A stretch of 15,051 bases of DNA, taken from assembly GCA_000482145.1 (NCBI GenBank), contig AUXH01000474.1, positions 1 through 15,051 of the forward strand, given 5' to 3'. Below the pieces are notes generated by a model. That model was not told the DNA's origin. It did not search any database and saw nothing but the letters and a program-made list of their open reading frames with translations. This document shows, piece by piece, positions 5,933-13,502 of this stretch. The number at the start of each line of letters is the position of its first letter. Within the stretch, counting starts at the first letter, position 1. The translations under genes were made by a program, and so were the position numbers. Source of the stretch: Strigomonas culicis (Eukaryota; Euglenozoa; Kinetoplastea; Trypanosomatida; Trypanosomatidae).

Positions 5933-7807
5933 ATGTCCACCACCAGGATGGAGGCACCGCCCCCCTACCACACCCTAGCTGCCTGTCATCCGGACCCGAT
6001 TCTTACCTCCACAGCAAAGAAGAGTAAAGCCAAGAAAAAGAATAAAAAGAAACCATCCCCTCAGCAGGAAAACAAGGCGAAGGAGTCGAGTAGTGAAGAC
6101 CCTCATAGGAGCAGCAGTGTGTCTGCTCAGGCGCCGCCGACCAGCTCCTACGAGCCCTACACCCCCACAGGCGCGGCCAGTCCCACACCCCCACCACCAA
6201 CAACCACATCACCAACAACCCCAAAGAAGAAGAAGAAGCAACAGCAGCAGAATAGCCCCAACGGGTACGCGCCTGCTCCACCCCCGTGGCTGCGCCGGCC
6301 GCTGCCGCTGGCGCTGCCGGCACGCAGCGTAGGGCACAGCCTCTCGATGGAGCTGCTGCGCTTCCTGCGGTACACGGCGCTGCGGCCGGCGGAGACGCAG
6401 CGGCGGGATGGGCTGCTGCGGGTGATTCGCGAGGCGGTGGACGCGGTGTTCAACCGCGGCGCGGCGAGTGGGTCCATCCCGGACGTGCGCGCGCGCGTGG
6501 TGGTGCACGGCAGCTACATGCTGGGCCTCGCGCTCCCCTGCAGCGACGTGGACGTCGCGGTCGTCCTCGCACGGCGTGCACCGCGCGACGCGGCGGCAGA
6601 CAACACGCTGCTCGCGAGCTGCCAGCACGCGCTCTTCGCCCACCTCGCCGCGCCCGACGCGCAGGCGCGTGCGCATGGGATGGAGGTGGAGCTCCGCGAG
6701 CACACGCGCGTGCCGCTCATTCATCTGCACAACCGCCAGCAGCGCCCCGCGGTGCCGCTGAGCTGCGACATCCTCTTTTCCATCGAGCCGGCGGCGGCGG
6801 GCGGCGACGTGTCCTGCGGCCGCACCGCCATCGAGGCGGTCACGCGCTGTCAGCAGGCATGGCTGTACCCGCAGCTCCACCCCCGCCCCCCGCCGTCCCC
6901 CGCCTCTGCGAAGCAGCAGCCCGACGTGGTGACGATCCGCGACATGGCGCAGATCCACCTGGAGGCCGTTGTGCTCATTCTCCTGACCAAGGCGCTGCTG
7001 CGGCAGTGGGGTCTGTGCACGACGTACGCCGGCGGGCTCTCCTCCATCGCGGTGTACAACTTAGTGTACCGCTTCCTCAAGGAGCGGGACCCGGGCGCGC
7101 CGGAGGCGCCGCCCAAAACTGTGGTGGAGGACGATAAGGCGGAGGACCGCGAAAGAACAAACTTTCTGACGTCCTCCTCCTCCTCCTCTTCTTCTTCGGC
7201 GTCCTCCTGTGGCTCCGTGGCGGCGTCATCGCGACATCCGCCGGCCGCCGAGGGCAGCGGGGAGGACACCGCCTCGCTGTGCTCCTATGCGGCCGGGCCC
7301 GAGGACGAGGCAGACGGGCAGCAGCAGCAAGCGATGTATGGTCTGCCGCGCGTCGAGATTGACTTCGAGGCGCTGCTGCAGCGGCTCACCGCGGAGCTGC
7401 GCGGCGCGGACGACGACGCTCCGATGGTGCGCCGCATGGAGCGGCTCGGCCGTCTGCTTCTCAACTTTTGGAACGTGCTCGCGTCGCATGTCTTTGCGAA
7501 TGGGTACCAGGTCGGGAACTACTTTGCCGACCTGGCGGCGCAGGGAAGCACTCCTGCCAGCCCTCAAGCCCACCATCCTGTGCGTCCGTATCAGCCTAGA
7601 GATTCTCTCTACGCGAGCGATCTGACGGCGTCGTCCTTTCGACTCTATGAGGTGATCCTACTGTTCAAGAAGTCGCTCTACAATGTGGAAAATGTGTTAA
7701 ATTTCAGGAAGCAGTTTTTTGTAAACTTGCCGCACCAGCAGGCGGATTTGTTTTCTATCCTCTCTGTCATTGTGGCAGACCCGCGGCACCTACCACAATC
7801 CTCATAA
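5933..7807 (+). CDS. Trf4/5-like non-canonical poly(A) polymerase
   Basis: This is a nucleotidyltransferase of the Trf4/PAP-associated family, which adds short A tails to RNA, classically in the nuclear TRAMP complex that feeds the exosome. The protein has 624 residues. Residues 1-130 are low complexity with Lys runs at 29-40 and 98-102, possible nuclear localisation signals. The catalytic domain shows VHGSYMLGLALPCSDVDVAV (191-210), with the GSY signature and Asp205/Asp207, and a third Asp at 279 in SCDILFS. TYAGGLSSIAVYNLV (364-378) matches the family's GGxSS nucleotide-recognition segment. A Ser-rich, acidic insertion at about 388-475 separates this from LLNFWN at 509-514 and the rest of the PAP-associated domain. 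An in-frame TAG at 5924-5926 limits the start to Met1 or Met6. Kinetoplastids have several family members (ncPAP1, ncPAP2, and mitochondrial TUTases and KPAPs). The Lys-rich N-terminus with no obvious presequence favours a nuclear ncPAP, but the paralogue is not certain. Confidence 0.9.
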   Translation: MSTTRMEAPPPYHTLAACHPDPILTSTAKKSKAKKKNKKKPSPQQENKAKESSSEDPHRSSSVSAQAPPTSSYEPYTPTGAASPTPPPPTTTSPTTPKKKKKQQQQNSPNGYAPAPPPWLRRPLPLALPARSVGHSLSMELLRFLRYTALRPAETQRRDGLLRVIREAVDAVFNRGAASGSIPDVRARVVVHGSYMLGLALPCSDVDVAVVLARRAPRDAAADNTLLASCQHALFAHLAAPDAQARAHGMEVELREHTRVPLIHLHNRQQRPAVPLSCDILFSIEPAAAGGDVSCGRTAIEAVTRCQQAWLYPQLHPRPPPSPASAKQQPDVVTIRDMAQIHLEAVVLILLTKALLRQWGLCTTYAGGLSSIAVYNLVYRFLKERDPGAPEAPPKTVVEDDKAEDRERTNFLTSSSSSSSSSASSCGSVAASSRHPPAAEGSGEDTASLCSYAAGPEDEADGQQQQAMYGLPRVEIDFEALLQRLTAELRGADDDAPMVRRMERLGRLLLNFWNVLASHVFANGYQVGNYFADLAAQGSTPASPQAHHPVRPYQPRDSLYASDLTASSFRLYEVILLFKKSLYNVENVLNFRKQFFVNLPHQQADLFSILSVIVADPRHLPQSS

Positions 7808-7875
7808 TATTCCAAAAAAAAAAAACGATACTAAAAGAAAGTAGGAAGAAATAATAAAAAAAAAGCAACAACAGT

Positions 7876-7898
7876 AAGAAAAAGAGTTTCTTTTTCTT
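7876..7898 (+). repeat. Perfect 10-bp inverted repeat, 3-base loop
   Basis: Arms AAGAAAAAGA (7876-7885) and TCTTTTTCTT (7889-7898) are exact reverse complements. They lie 69 bases past the stop of the poly(A) polymerase gene. The arms are purine-only and pyrimidine-only, so chance in this A- and T-run-rich spacer is a fair alternative. Confidence 0.5.
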
Positions 7899-8145
7899 CT
7901 TTTTCCTGTGCAAGAGCTCTTTTTTTTCTTCTTTTCTTCCTTTTACTTCACTTGTATAGGTTTTTCTTTTTCTCTTTGATGTTTTGTTTCCGTTTAATTA
8001 ATACCACTAATAACAATAATAATATAATAATAACGTTTAATTTTTTTCATATATTTATATATAGCAACACTTTGTTTTCCTTTTCTTTTTCCATTTGTTG
8101 TTTTCACCCCTTTTTGTTCTTCTGTTAAGATGTATGTAACGACGA

Positions 8146-8163
8146 CAACAACAACAACAACAA
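8146..8163. repeat. (CAA)6 microsatellite
   Basis: Six CAA units are followed by an A run in the AT-rich spacer after the poly(A) polymerase gene. Confidence 0.85.
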
Positions 8164-8247
8164 AAAAAGAACCCAATAATTGAGAAAGAAAAGTATACAT
8201 TGATTATTCAAATAACTGTAACTCATTAAAACAAATAATAATAATAG

Positions 8248-8315
8248 TAATAAGAATAATAAAAGCTTACTGTATTGTACGTCTCACTTTTTTTTTTAAA
8301 TTCTTATTCTTATTA
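8248..8315 (+). repeat. 12-bp inverted repeat with long loop
   Basis: TAATAAGAATAA (8248-8259) and TTATTCTTATTA (8304-8315) are exact reverse complements separated by 44 bases. The arms are simple AAT/AAG-type sequence, so chance is quite possible. Confidence 0.35.
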
Positions 8316-8539
8316 ATTCACATTTTTTTTTCGTGTCACTTTCTGTGGCTGTTTTATTGTTGATGATATTAAAAGAAAACAATTTTATGAAGAGAAAATA
8401 AATCAAAACTTTTTTTTTACTTCTTTCTATTTTTTTTTTCTTTTTCTTTCTTTCGACCTTCCTGTCAGCAAAAACAATAAAAAACCCTTTTTAAAAATTT
8501 TGTACCATTTTCTTTACACGTTAAATAATCAAAAAAAAA

Positions 8540-8566
8540 AAGAAACATTACATTTTAATGTTTCTT
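8540..8566 (+). repeat. Perfect 11-bp hairpin, 5-base loop
   Basis: AAGAAACATTA (8540-8550) and TAATGTTTCTT (8556-8566) are exact reverse complements around the loop CATTT. The stem includes G-C pairs and is not a simple repeat, so it is the best candidate structured RNA element in the spacer. It could be a 3' UTR element or part of a processing signal. Confidence 0.55.
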
Positions 8567-8650
8567 CCGTCCGCTGGTATGAACGACAGACAAACAAATA
8601 GTATACAAGGGTACGTAATAAGGAAGAGAATGCTATGCAGAACCTCATAC

Positions 8651-8792
8651 TTCTCTCTCTCTCTCTCTTTCTCACTCGTAGTGGCTGTACACAACATATA
8701 TAAAGCAGTTGTATTACTTACTTATAGAAATAGATTGTCTCCTCTACTTTTATTGTAATCGTGTTTTATACCCCTTTTCGTTTATCTTCTAG
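8651..8792 (+). promoter_or_regulatory. Predicted spliced-leader acceptor region for the Rieske gene
   Basis: There are two candidates. A TC repeat (8652-8667) plus pyrimidines leads to an AG at 8680-8681, about 144 bases before the start. A second tract (8770-8790) leads to an AG at 8791-8792, giving a 5' UTR of about 32 bases that is itself C/T-rich. Confidence 0.5.
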
Positions 8793-8824
8793 CACTCCTC
8801 TCTTTTCTCTCCCCCCTCCATTTC

Positions 8825-9466
8825 ATGCCCAGCTACGAGTATGATGGATGGTCCGTGGAGCGGTTCCTGGCACAGCGCAGCCGCGCGCACTTCCTCCTCG
8901 AGGATCCATACCACTTTGTGACGGTGATCCTCCACCAACACACGGAGCGGACCCGCCAGCGCCAGCAGCAGCAGCAGCCACTGCGCGGCTACACACTGTA
9001 CTGCCTGGACAGCCCCTGCTATCATGCGTCTGGGCCTCTCGGTGAGGGCCGCGTCGTGGAGATGGAAGACTTCACGTGCATTGAGTGCCCGTGGCACCGC
9101 TACCTCATCGACCTTGACACGGGCCGCCTCGTGGAGCTGGAGGTGGACGAGCAGAGGTACAACACGATGCAGCAGGCCAGCGCGGCCAGCGCGGCGCCGG
9201 CCGCGCCGCTGCCGCCGGGGATGACGCCGCTGACGCCGCTGCCGTGCGACCACCCGGCCGTCACCGCCGCGCGTGGGTCGACCGTTCTGCAGCGCATCCA
9301 CGAGGCCGCGCTGGATGAAGCGACCGGCATACTCACCATCACGGTCGCGGACGAGGGCGTGGTGCGGCGGCGGCCGGTGCGATCGGACGGCGCCGCGCGC
9401 AGCATGCAGTACGGCGGCGTCTGTATGCAGATTGCGGATATCAAAGCGAAGGGGTTCGATACATGA
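8825..9466 (+). CDS. Soluble Rieske [2Fe-2S] protein, RFESD-like
   Basis: Rieske domains bind a [2Fe-2S] cluster through two Cys and two His and move electrons. The protein has 213 residues. The ligands are visible as Cys65-x-His67 in DSPCYHASGPLG and Cys88-x-x-His91 in IECPWHRYLIDLDTG. The GPL after the first pair, the CPWH-x-Y form of the second and the D-x-x-TG turn resemble the stand-alone RFESD family more than the cytochrome bc1 Rieske protein. The extra loop cysteines that form a disulfide in bc1 proteins are not in their usual places, and no membrane anchor or targeting peptide is seen, so it is probably soluble. A Gln run (47-51) interrupts the N-terminal part of the fold, and an Ala/Pro-rich segment (117-134) follows the cluster-binding half. 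Residues 152-211 form a further strand-rich region. The partner and substrate are unknown; no oxygenase or reductase gene lies beside it. Confidence 0.88.
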   Translation: MPSYEYDGWSVERFLAQRSRAHFLLEDPYHFVTVILHQHTERTRQRQQQQQPLRGYTLYCLDSPCYHASGPLGEGRVVEMEDFTCIECPWHRYLIDLDTGRLVELEVDEQRYNTMQQASAASAAPAAPLPPGMTPLTPLPCDHPAVTAARGSTVLQRIHEAALDEATGILTITVADEGVVRRRPVRSDGAARSMQYGGVCMQIADIKAKGFDT

Positions 9467-9580
9467 GCAACAACAACAAGCAAAACAAATACGGCAACAT
9501 CAGCAATGACAACAACAACAACAATACTAAAAAGAGAGAGACGGACCATGATGACTACCTGCACTGCATGCTGATACACA

Positions 9581-9632
9581 CTTTTCTCTCTCTCTCTTTT
9601 TCCCACACACACGCTCTCTCTCTAAAATATAG
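9581..9632 (+). promoter_or_regulatory. Predicted spliced-leader acceptor for the gene at 9766
   Basis: A C/T-rich tract with TC repeats leads to an AG at 9631-9632, giving a 5' UTR of about 134 bases. Stronger T tracts closer to the ATG (9685-9716 and 9743-9754) are not followed by any AG before the start codon. Later AGs up to 9683-9684 are alternatives. Confidence 0.45.
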
Positions 9633-9640
9633 TAACACCT

Positions 9641-9676
9641 ATATCTATCTATCTATCTGTATTCATATAGATAGAT
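9641..9676 (+). repeat. ATCT microsatellite with inverted copy, 10-bp hairpin
   Basis: ATCTATCTAT (9647-9656) and ATAGATAGAT (9667-9676) are exact reverse complements with a 10-base loop. The tetranucleotide run is thus followed by its own complement and can fold back in the RNA, just ahead of the T tracts near the next start. Confidence 0.7.
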
Positions 9677-9765
9677 CCACATAGTCCTTTTTTTTTGTTC
9701 ATTCTCCTTTATCTTGCCACTATAAACATCTTTACAACACACTTTTTTTTTTTTAAAATCTATTC

Positions 9766-12363
9766 ATGGACACGCTCTACGAGCTGCTGCAGTCCGCGGG
9801 CGCGTCCATCCACCAAGCGCTAGACGCGACGGTGCACCCCCACCGCTGGCCGCCGCAGCTGCGGTCGCTCTTCGCGCTGCCGGCGGCCTCGCCCGCCGCG
9901 CGCACGCACTGGCGTGAGAGCCTCAGCATGCTCGTGGAGGACCCGCAGGGCGAGCTGACCTCCAAGCTGCTCGGCGCCGTCGTCCTCTGCTACTACGTGT
10001 CGACCACGTACCTCAGCCGGAGCGGCATGTCGTCGATTGAGTACACGGCGGCCACGAATCTGAGCGCGACGCGCGCGGCGCCGCCGCTGTCGGTGTCCTT
10101 CGAGGTGCCGAAGGATGTGGGCGAGGCGCTGCAGGTTTTCTTCCCGCAGGCGGCGGACCTCGGCTCCATCACGGACCGCATCTTCTTCCAGGACATCGTG
10201 AAGAAGAACTTCGCGCAGTACTTCGATCACGAGCGGCGCGACCCGCTGAAGGCGCGGCTGCGCGCGCTCAGCAGCGGTGGCACGGCGGCCCCGTCGCCGC
10301 GGCCGGGGGGCGCGAGTGCGAGTGCGAGTGCAAGCACCGGCGCGGTGAGCGCGAATCAGGAGAAGATGGATATCTGGTTCCAGCTGCTTCAGCTGTCCCT
10401 GACGGAGCAGGTGGCCCTGGCGCTGGTGCGCACGGCCTCGTCGGAGCTCTTCCTCCTCTCCAACACGATCAAGACGATCCTCTTCGTGCTGCAGCGGCGT
10501 GAAGAGGCGGCCGCAGCCGCGCGGCACGCATCGCGGCAGCGGCCGTCAGCCCATCCCCAGGCGGCCGGCAACGATGACTATTACAAGTCCCCGTCCTCGA
10601 AGCGCGGGCGGCTCTCCAAGTGGTGGCACGAGGGCACCAAAGCGGTGCTGCTGGACTACGTGCTGCAGAAGATGAACAGCGGCGCGGCCGGCGCCGCCGG
10701 CGCGGGGGGCAAGATGGCGTCGCCGTTCGTGGAGAGCTACGTGAGCGAGGCGGAGCAGCTGGAGTACCTACAGGAGCGCATGAGGAACTTGCTGGAGCGT
10801 CGCCGGCTGCGCATGTTGTACAACAACACGAACACGAGTGGCGCGCCGAGCGCGGCGGCGGCCGACCCCGGTGCCGCTGGGGAGGCCGAGGCGGAGCTCC
10901 CGGCGCCGCGTTACACGCCGGAGGAGGATGACTTCGAACATCAGATGGAGGGCCTCGAGGCAAAGCTGCTGCTGCTGCAGTACCAGCTGCTCGTGTCAGA
11001 CGTGCTGTTCATCGAGCCCTTCACGCTACCCGCGGCGGCCAGCACCCTCACGCCGCCCCCCACGAGGGGGAACGGCGCATCCAAAAAGGAAACGCCAAAG
11101 ACGATGTTCCACCACATCGCCGACTACGCCGCGGCGGTGGTAGAGCACGCGCTCGGACAGTTCCAGCTGCCGGATCCGGCGAACCCGGCGCACACGAAGC
11201 ATGTGTTTGAGGCATCGAACTGGGTCAACGTGGCGGATATCGACGCGCTCTTCGACAGTATCAAGCGCACGCTCGTCGCGACGCCCTTTCCCTTTGCGGA
11301 GGCGGCGGTGGCCATGATGACGCAGCAGGCCCAGCGGCTGCAGGCACCGCACCAGCCGCAGCAGCCCCCCGCGCACGACGCGAAGGCGTCGCCCGGGGAC
11401 GGGAAGAAAGACATCTTCGACCACCTCCAGAAGATCTATAGGCAGAGCAGGCAGCAGCAGGGCCACCAAGACGCGGAGGAGGCCTCCGGGTGCTCCAGCG
11501 TTTCCTCGGCTTCCTCCGTGGTTAGCTGGGAAGAGGGCGAGCGCGGCCACGCGCGCGGTCGGGGACCGCGCGCCGGCCACGATCACTCGGAGCTGTCCGC
11601 CAAGGACAACGATCTCTCCGTGAACGTCGTGGAGCTCGACCGGCACCTCAACCGTGCCCACAGCCTCGCGCAGGACAGCGCGGCCCGCTCCGCGCCGCGG
11701 GAGGACGCGGCGGTGGAGGTGGTTCAGTTCCCCGCCCACAGCACCGCGCGGCTCGACGCCCGCGGCCGCGTGCTGCCGCCGCCGTCGCGCATCCGGCGCG
11801 TGGTCGGTGGCGGCGACGCCCACAGCCTCTTTCCTCAGGCCGGCCCCGGCGCGCGCGCGGCGGGCGCGGCCACCGCCGGCTACGCGGTGCAGATCTTGGA
11901 GGAGCAGCAGACGTTGCGCCGCGCGTACCAGTCGGAGCTCGCCTTCGGCCGGCAGCAGGTCGGGTTCCTGCACGACGTGCTGACCTCCGACAGCTTTGGT
12001 CGCATCTTCACGCAGTGCGTCGTCCACTTCCTGCACTTCTTCACGACCTCTTTCCAGTCGCTCGACGCGCTGTCGGCGCTCAAGACGTTTCAGGGGGAGA
12101 CGGCGCCGACGGCGGCGCCGCGGGGCCGGCCAGGCCGGCTGCGCGCCCTCATGTGGGTGACGCACGTGGAGGCGCAGAGGCAGGCGATGCTGTGCGACCG
12201 CGTGGATGGCAGCCGGCCGTCGCCGGCCAAGCAGGCGGCGGCCGCCGGCGGCGAGGACGGCTTTGAGGAAAAGCGTCAGGGCGGGGAGGGCCCGCTGCTG
12301 CCCACGTTTGCGAAGCTGTTCTGCGAGGAGCTCATCCGTGGGACGTGCTCGCAGTCGGTCTGA
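9766..12363 (+). CDS. Large helical protein with low-complexity inserts; possible divergent PEX3
   Basis: The protein has 865 residues, and an in-frame stop lies 10-12 bases before the ATG. Helical, Leu-rich blocks alternate with low-complexity linkers. The blocks are about 1-165 (with the hydrophobic stretch KLLGAVVLCYYVSTTYL at 67-83), 199-245, 285-303, a charged coiled-coil-like 320-352, 388-420, 445-520, 705-775 and 843-858. Linkers include an Ala-Ser repeat (183-190) and Gln/Pro-, Ser- and Arg/Gly-rich segments. Two short C-terminal matches recall PEX3, the peroxisome/glycosome membrane docking protein: VLTSDSFGRIFTQC (738-751) against the family's L-x-S-x-D-F...C block, and LLPTFAKL (844-851) against LPLAKL. 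A Trp at 49 before the hydrophobic stretch is also in a comparable order. Against this, there is no N-terminal membrane anchor, and the protein is about twice the usual PEX3 size. The gene itself is secure; the PEX3 idea is only a hypothesis. Confidence 0.85.
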   Translation: MDTLYELLQSAGASIHQALDATVHPHRWPPQLRSLFALPAASPAARTHWRESLSMLVEDPQGELTSKLLGAVVLCYYVSTTYLSRSGMSSIEYTAATNLSATRAAPPLSVSFEVPKDVGEALQVFFPQAADLGSITDRIFFQDIVKKNFAQYFDHERRDPLKARLRALSSGGTAAPSPRPGGASASASASTGAVSANQEKMDIWFQLLQLSLTEQVALALVRTASSELFLLSNTIKTILFVLQRREEAAAAARHASRQRPSAHPQAAGNDDYYKSPSSKRGRLSKWWHEGTKAVLLDYVLQKMNSGAAGAAGAGGKMASPFVESYVSEAEQLEYLQERMRNLLERRRLRMLYNNTNTSGAPSAAAADPGAAGEAEAELPAPRYTPEEDDFEHQMEGLEAKLLLLQYQLLVSDVLFIEPFTLPAAASTLTPPPTRGNGASKKETPKTMFHHIADYAAAVVEHALGQFQLPDPANPAHTKHVFEASNWVNVADIDALFDSIKRTLVATPFPFAEAAVAMMTQQAQRLQAPHQPQQPPAHDAKASPGDGKKDIFDHLQKIYRQSRQQQGHQDAEEASGCSSVSSASSVVSWEEGERGHARGRGPRAGHDHSELSAKDNDLSVNVVELDRHLNRAHSLAQDSAARSAPREDAAVEVVQFPAHSTARLDARGRVLPPPSRIRRVVGGGDAHSLFPQAGPGARAAGAATAGYAVQILEEQQTLRRAYQSELAFGRQQVGFLHDVLTSDSFGRIFTQCVVHFLHFFTTSFQSLDALSALKTFQGETAPTAAPRGRPGRLRALMWVTHVEAQRQAMLCDRVDGSRPSPAKQAAAAGGEDGFEEKRQGGEGPLLPTFAKLFCEELIRGTCSQSV

Positions 12364-12417
12364 AGCCAACTAGAGAAGCTAATTAAACAGGTTGATGATA
12401 ATAGTAATAAAAAGCAA

Positions 12418-12450
<33 letters not shown>
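12418..12450. repeat. (TAC)11 microsatellite
   Basis: Eleven uninterrupted TAC units lie about 55 bases after the preceding stop, probably in the 3' UTR of that gene. Confidence 0.95.
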
Positions 12451-12451
<1 letters not shown>

Positions 12452-12512
12452 GCAAAAACACGTATACAAATGGAAATTATGTGAGATGAAAGGTTAACGT
12501 TTCTGAACGAAA

Positions 12513-12666
12513 CTTTCTTTTTTTGTCCTTCGTTTCTTTACAGATGGATGTATTTATTCACTTCTCCTCTTTTACTTCTTGTTTTCCTCTTTTCCATCAC
12601 CTTTATTTCAAGTCCTTTTTTTCTTTTTCCTTTTTTACTTCAACTTTGAAACACTAAAAAAAAAAG
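12513..12666 (+). promoter_or_regulatory. Predicted spliced-leader acceptor region for the SNARE gene
   Basis: Three pyrimidine tracts are each followed by an AG: TTTACAG ending at 12543, TTTCAAG ending at 12612, and a longer tract with its first AG at 12665-12666. 5' UTR lengths would range from about 42 to 165 bases, so alternative trans-splicing is possible. Confidence 0.5.
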
Positions 12667-12707
12667 AAGAAAAAAAAAGGCTAACGCAATCACAGTAGGA
12701 ATCCAAC

Positions 12708-13502
12708 ATGGAGCTAGCGGAGGACATCCTGGTGCGCGCGCGGCAGCTGGAGCGGCAGCTGGTGCAGCAGCTCGCCGCGCTGCAAGACCTCAGCATGGTG
12801 AGCGAGCAGCAGCTCTACGCCGCGGTGACCGCGGCGCCGTCGGCCGCGCATCTCGGCAGCACCACCGCGAACACGCACACCCGCATCCGTCAGTTGCTGC
12901 ACGACAGGCGGCAGGCCTTCACCGCGCTGCGGCAGCAGATCGAGAGCGAGGCGCTTTTCCATCTGCAGGAGCTACTGCAGCGGATGCAGTCCATGGTGGG
13001 CGACGAAGAGGCCCCGGCGGGCGGGGCGGGGAGCGCGGCGATGCTCCGCCGCCAGGTGGAGCGTCTCCACCAACTGCTGTTCGAGCACCAGAGCACCCTG
13101 CAGAACACGACGGTGAACTTCCAAAAGCGGATGGAGCGGCTCGAACTCACTTTCCGCGCGGCGAACGGCGAGGCGGGTGGGGATCGAAATAATAACACCG
13201 GAGCGAACGGTGGGGGTCGGGCGACGGAGGCCATCCACGTCTTGACGGAGGAGAACAACGCGATCCGCAAGACGCAGCAGCGGCTCAACACGGTCCTTCT
13301 CGGCGCGGAAGAGAACCACCAGCGGCTGCGGCTGCAGCGCGAGCGCTTCACCGCGATTGGGGACAATCTTGTTCAGCTTTTGGAACGGGTGCCGGTGGTC
13401 TCCGGCGTGCTGCGCCGCATCAACAGCCACCGCCGCCGCGAGGTCATCGTCCTCGGCATTCTCTGCGGGCTCTGCTTCTTCCTCGCCTTCCTTTTTTGGT
13501 GA
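12708..13502 (+). CDS. GOS1: Gos1/GOS28-like Golgi Qb-SNARE
   Basis: Gos1/GOS28 is a Qb-SNARE that acts in fusion of vesicles at the Golgi. The protein has 264 residues, close to the family's usual 220-250. The N-terminal helix with ARQLERQLVQQLAAL (11-25) resembles the start of GOS28. Helices follow to about residue 150, then an Asn/Gly-rich linker (155-170). The SNARE motif spans about 176-232; Gln210 in RLQRERF is the likely zero-layer residue. The block LLERVPVVSGVLRRIN (224-239) followed by SHRRRE matches the GOS28 signature of a Pro, a Leu-x-x-Ile-Asn turn and basic residues just before the membrane. Residues 246-264 form the C-terminal anchor, ending in Trp. An in-frame TAG at 12696-12698 confirms ATG 12708. 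Membrin and Vti1 are the alternatives, but the pre-anchor RRIN plus Arg cluster favours Gos1. Confidence 0.87.
   Translation: MELAEDILVRARQLERQLVQQLAALQDLSMVSEQQLYAAVTAAPSAAHLGSTTANTHTRIRQLLHDRRQAFTALRQQIESEALFHLQELLQRMQSMVGDEEAPAGGAGSAAMLRRQVERLHQLLFEHQSTLQNTTVNFQKRMERLELTFRAANGEAGGDRNNNTGANGGGRATEAIHVLTEENNAIRKTQQRLNTVLLGAEENHQRLRLQRERFTAIGDNLVQLLERVPVVSGVLRRINSHRRREVIVLGILCGLCFFLAFLFW

Larger units (their letters stand above)
7808..8824. other. Longest intergenic spacer, 1017 bases, no gene
   Basis: This spacer is extremely AT-rich with many T runs and AAT/CAA simple repeats. It contains three inverted repeats (7876-7898, 8248-8315, 8540-8566). A 66-codon + frame at 8558-8758 overlaps a TC repeat and has no recognisable content. 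Most of the stretch is probably the 3' UTR of the poly(A) polymerase mRNA. I see no tRNA boxes and no paired C/D snoRNA boxes. Confidence 0.65.
9467..9765. other. Intergenic spacer, 299 bases, no gene
   Basis: CAA-type repeats follow the stop, then a C/T-rich block (9581-9623), an ATCT/ATAG palindromic microsatellite, and T runs immediately before the next ATG. Confidence 0.7.
12364..12707. other. Intergenic spacer, 344 bases, no gene
   Basis: A TAC microsatellite follows the stop, then long pyrimidine tracts and an A/G-rich stretch (about 12654-12680) before the next start. No ORF with neighbour-like composition is present. Confidence 0.7.

Noticed and set aside
8358..8368. Possible snoRNA C box (TGATGAT) in the long spacer
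   Set aside because: No matching D box with terminal pairing at a suitable distance was seen.
11026..12369. Large opposite-strand frame (447 codons) across the 865-residue gene
   Set aside because: It is Arg/Leu-rich with no domain, and mirrors the GC-biased codons of the + gene. Long antisense frames are expected in such GC-rich coding sequence.
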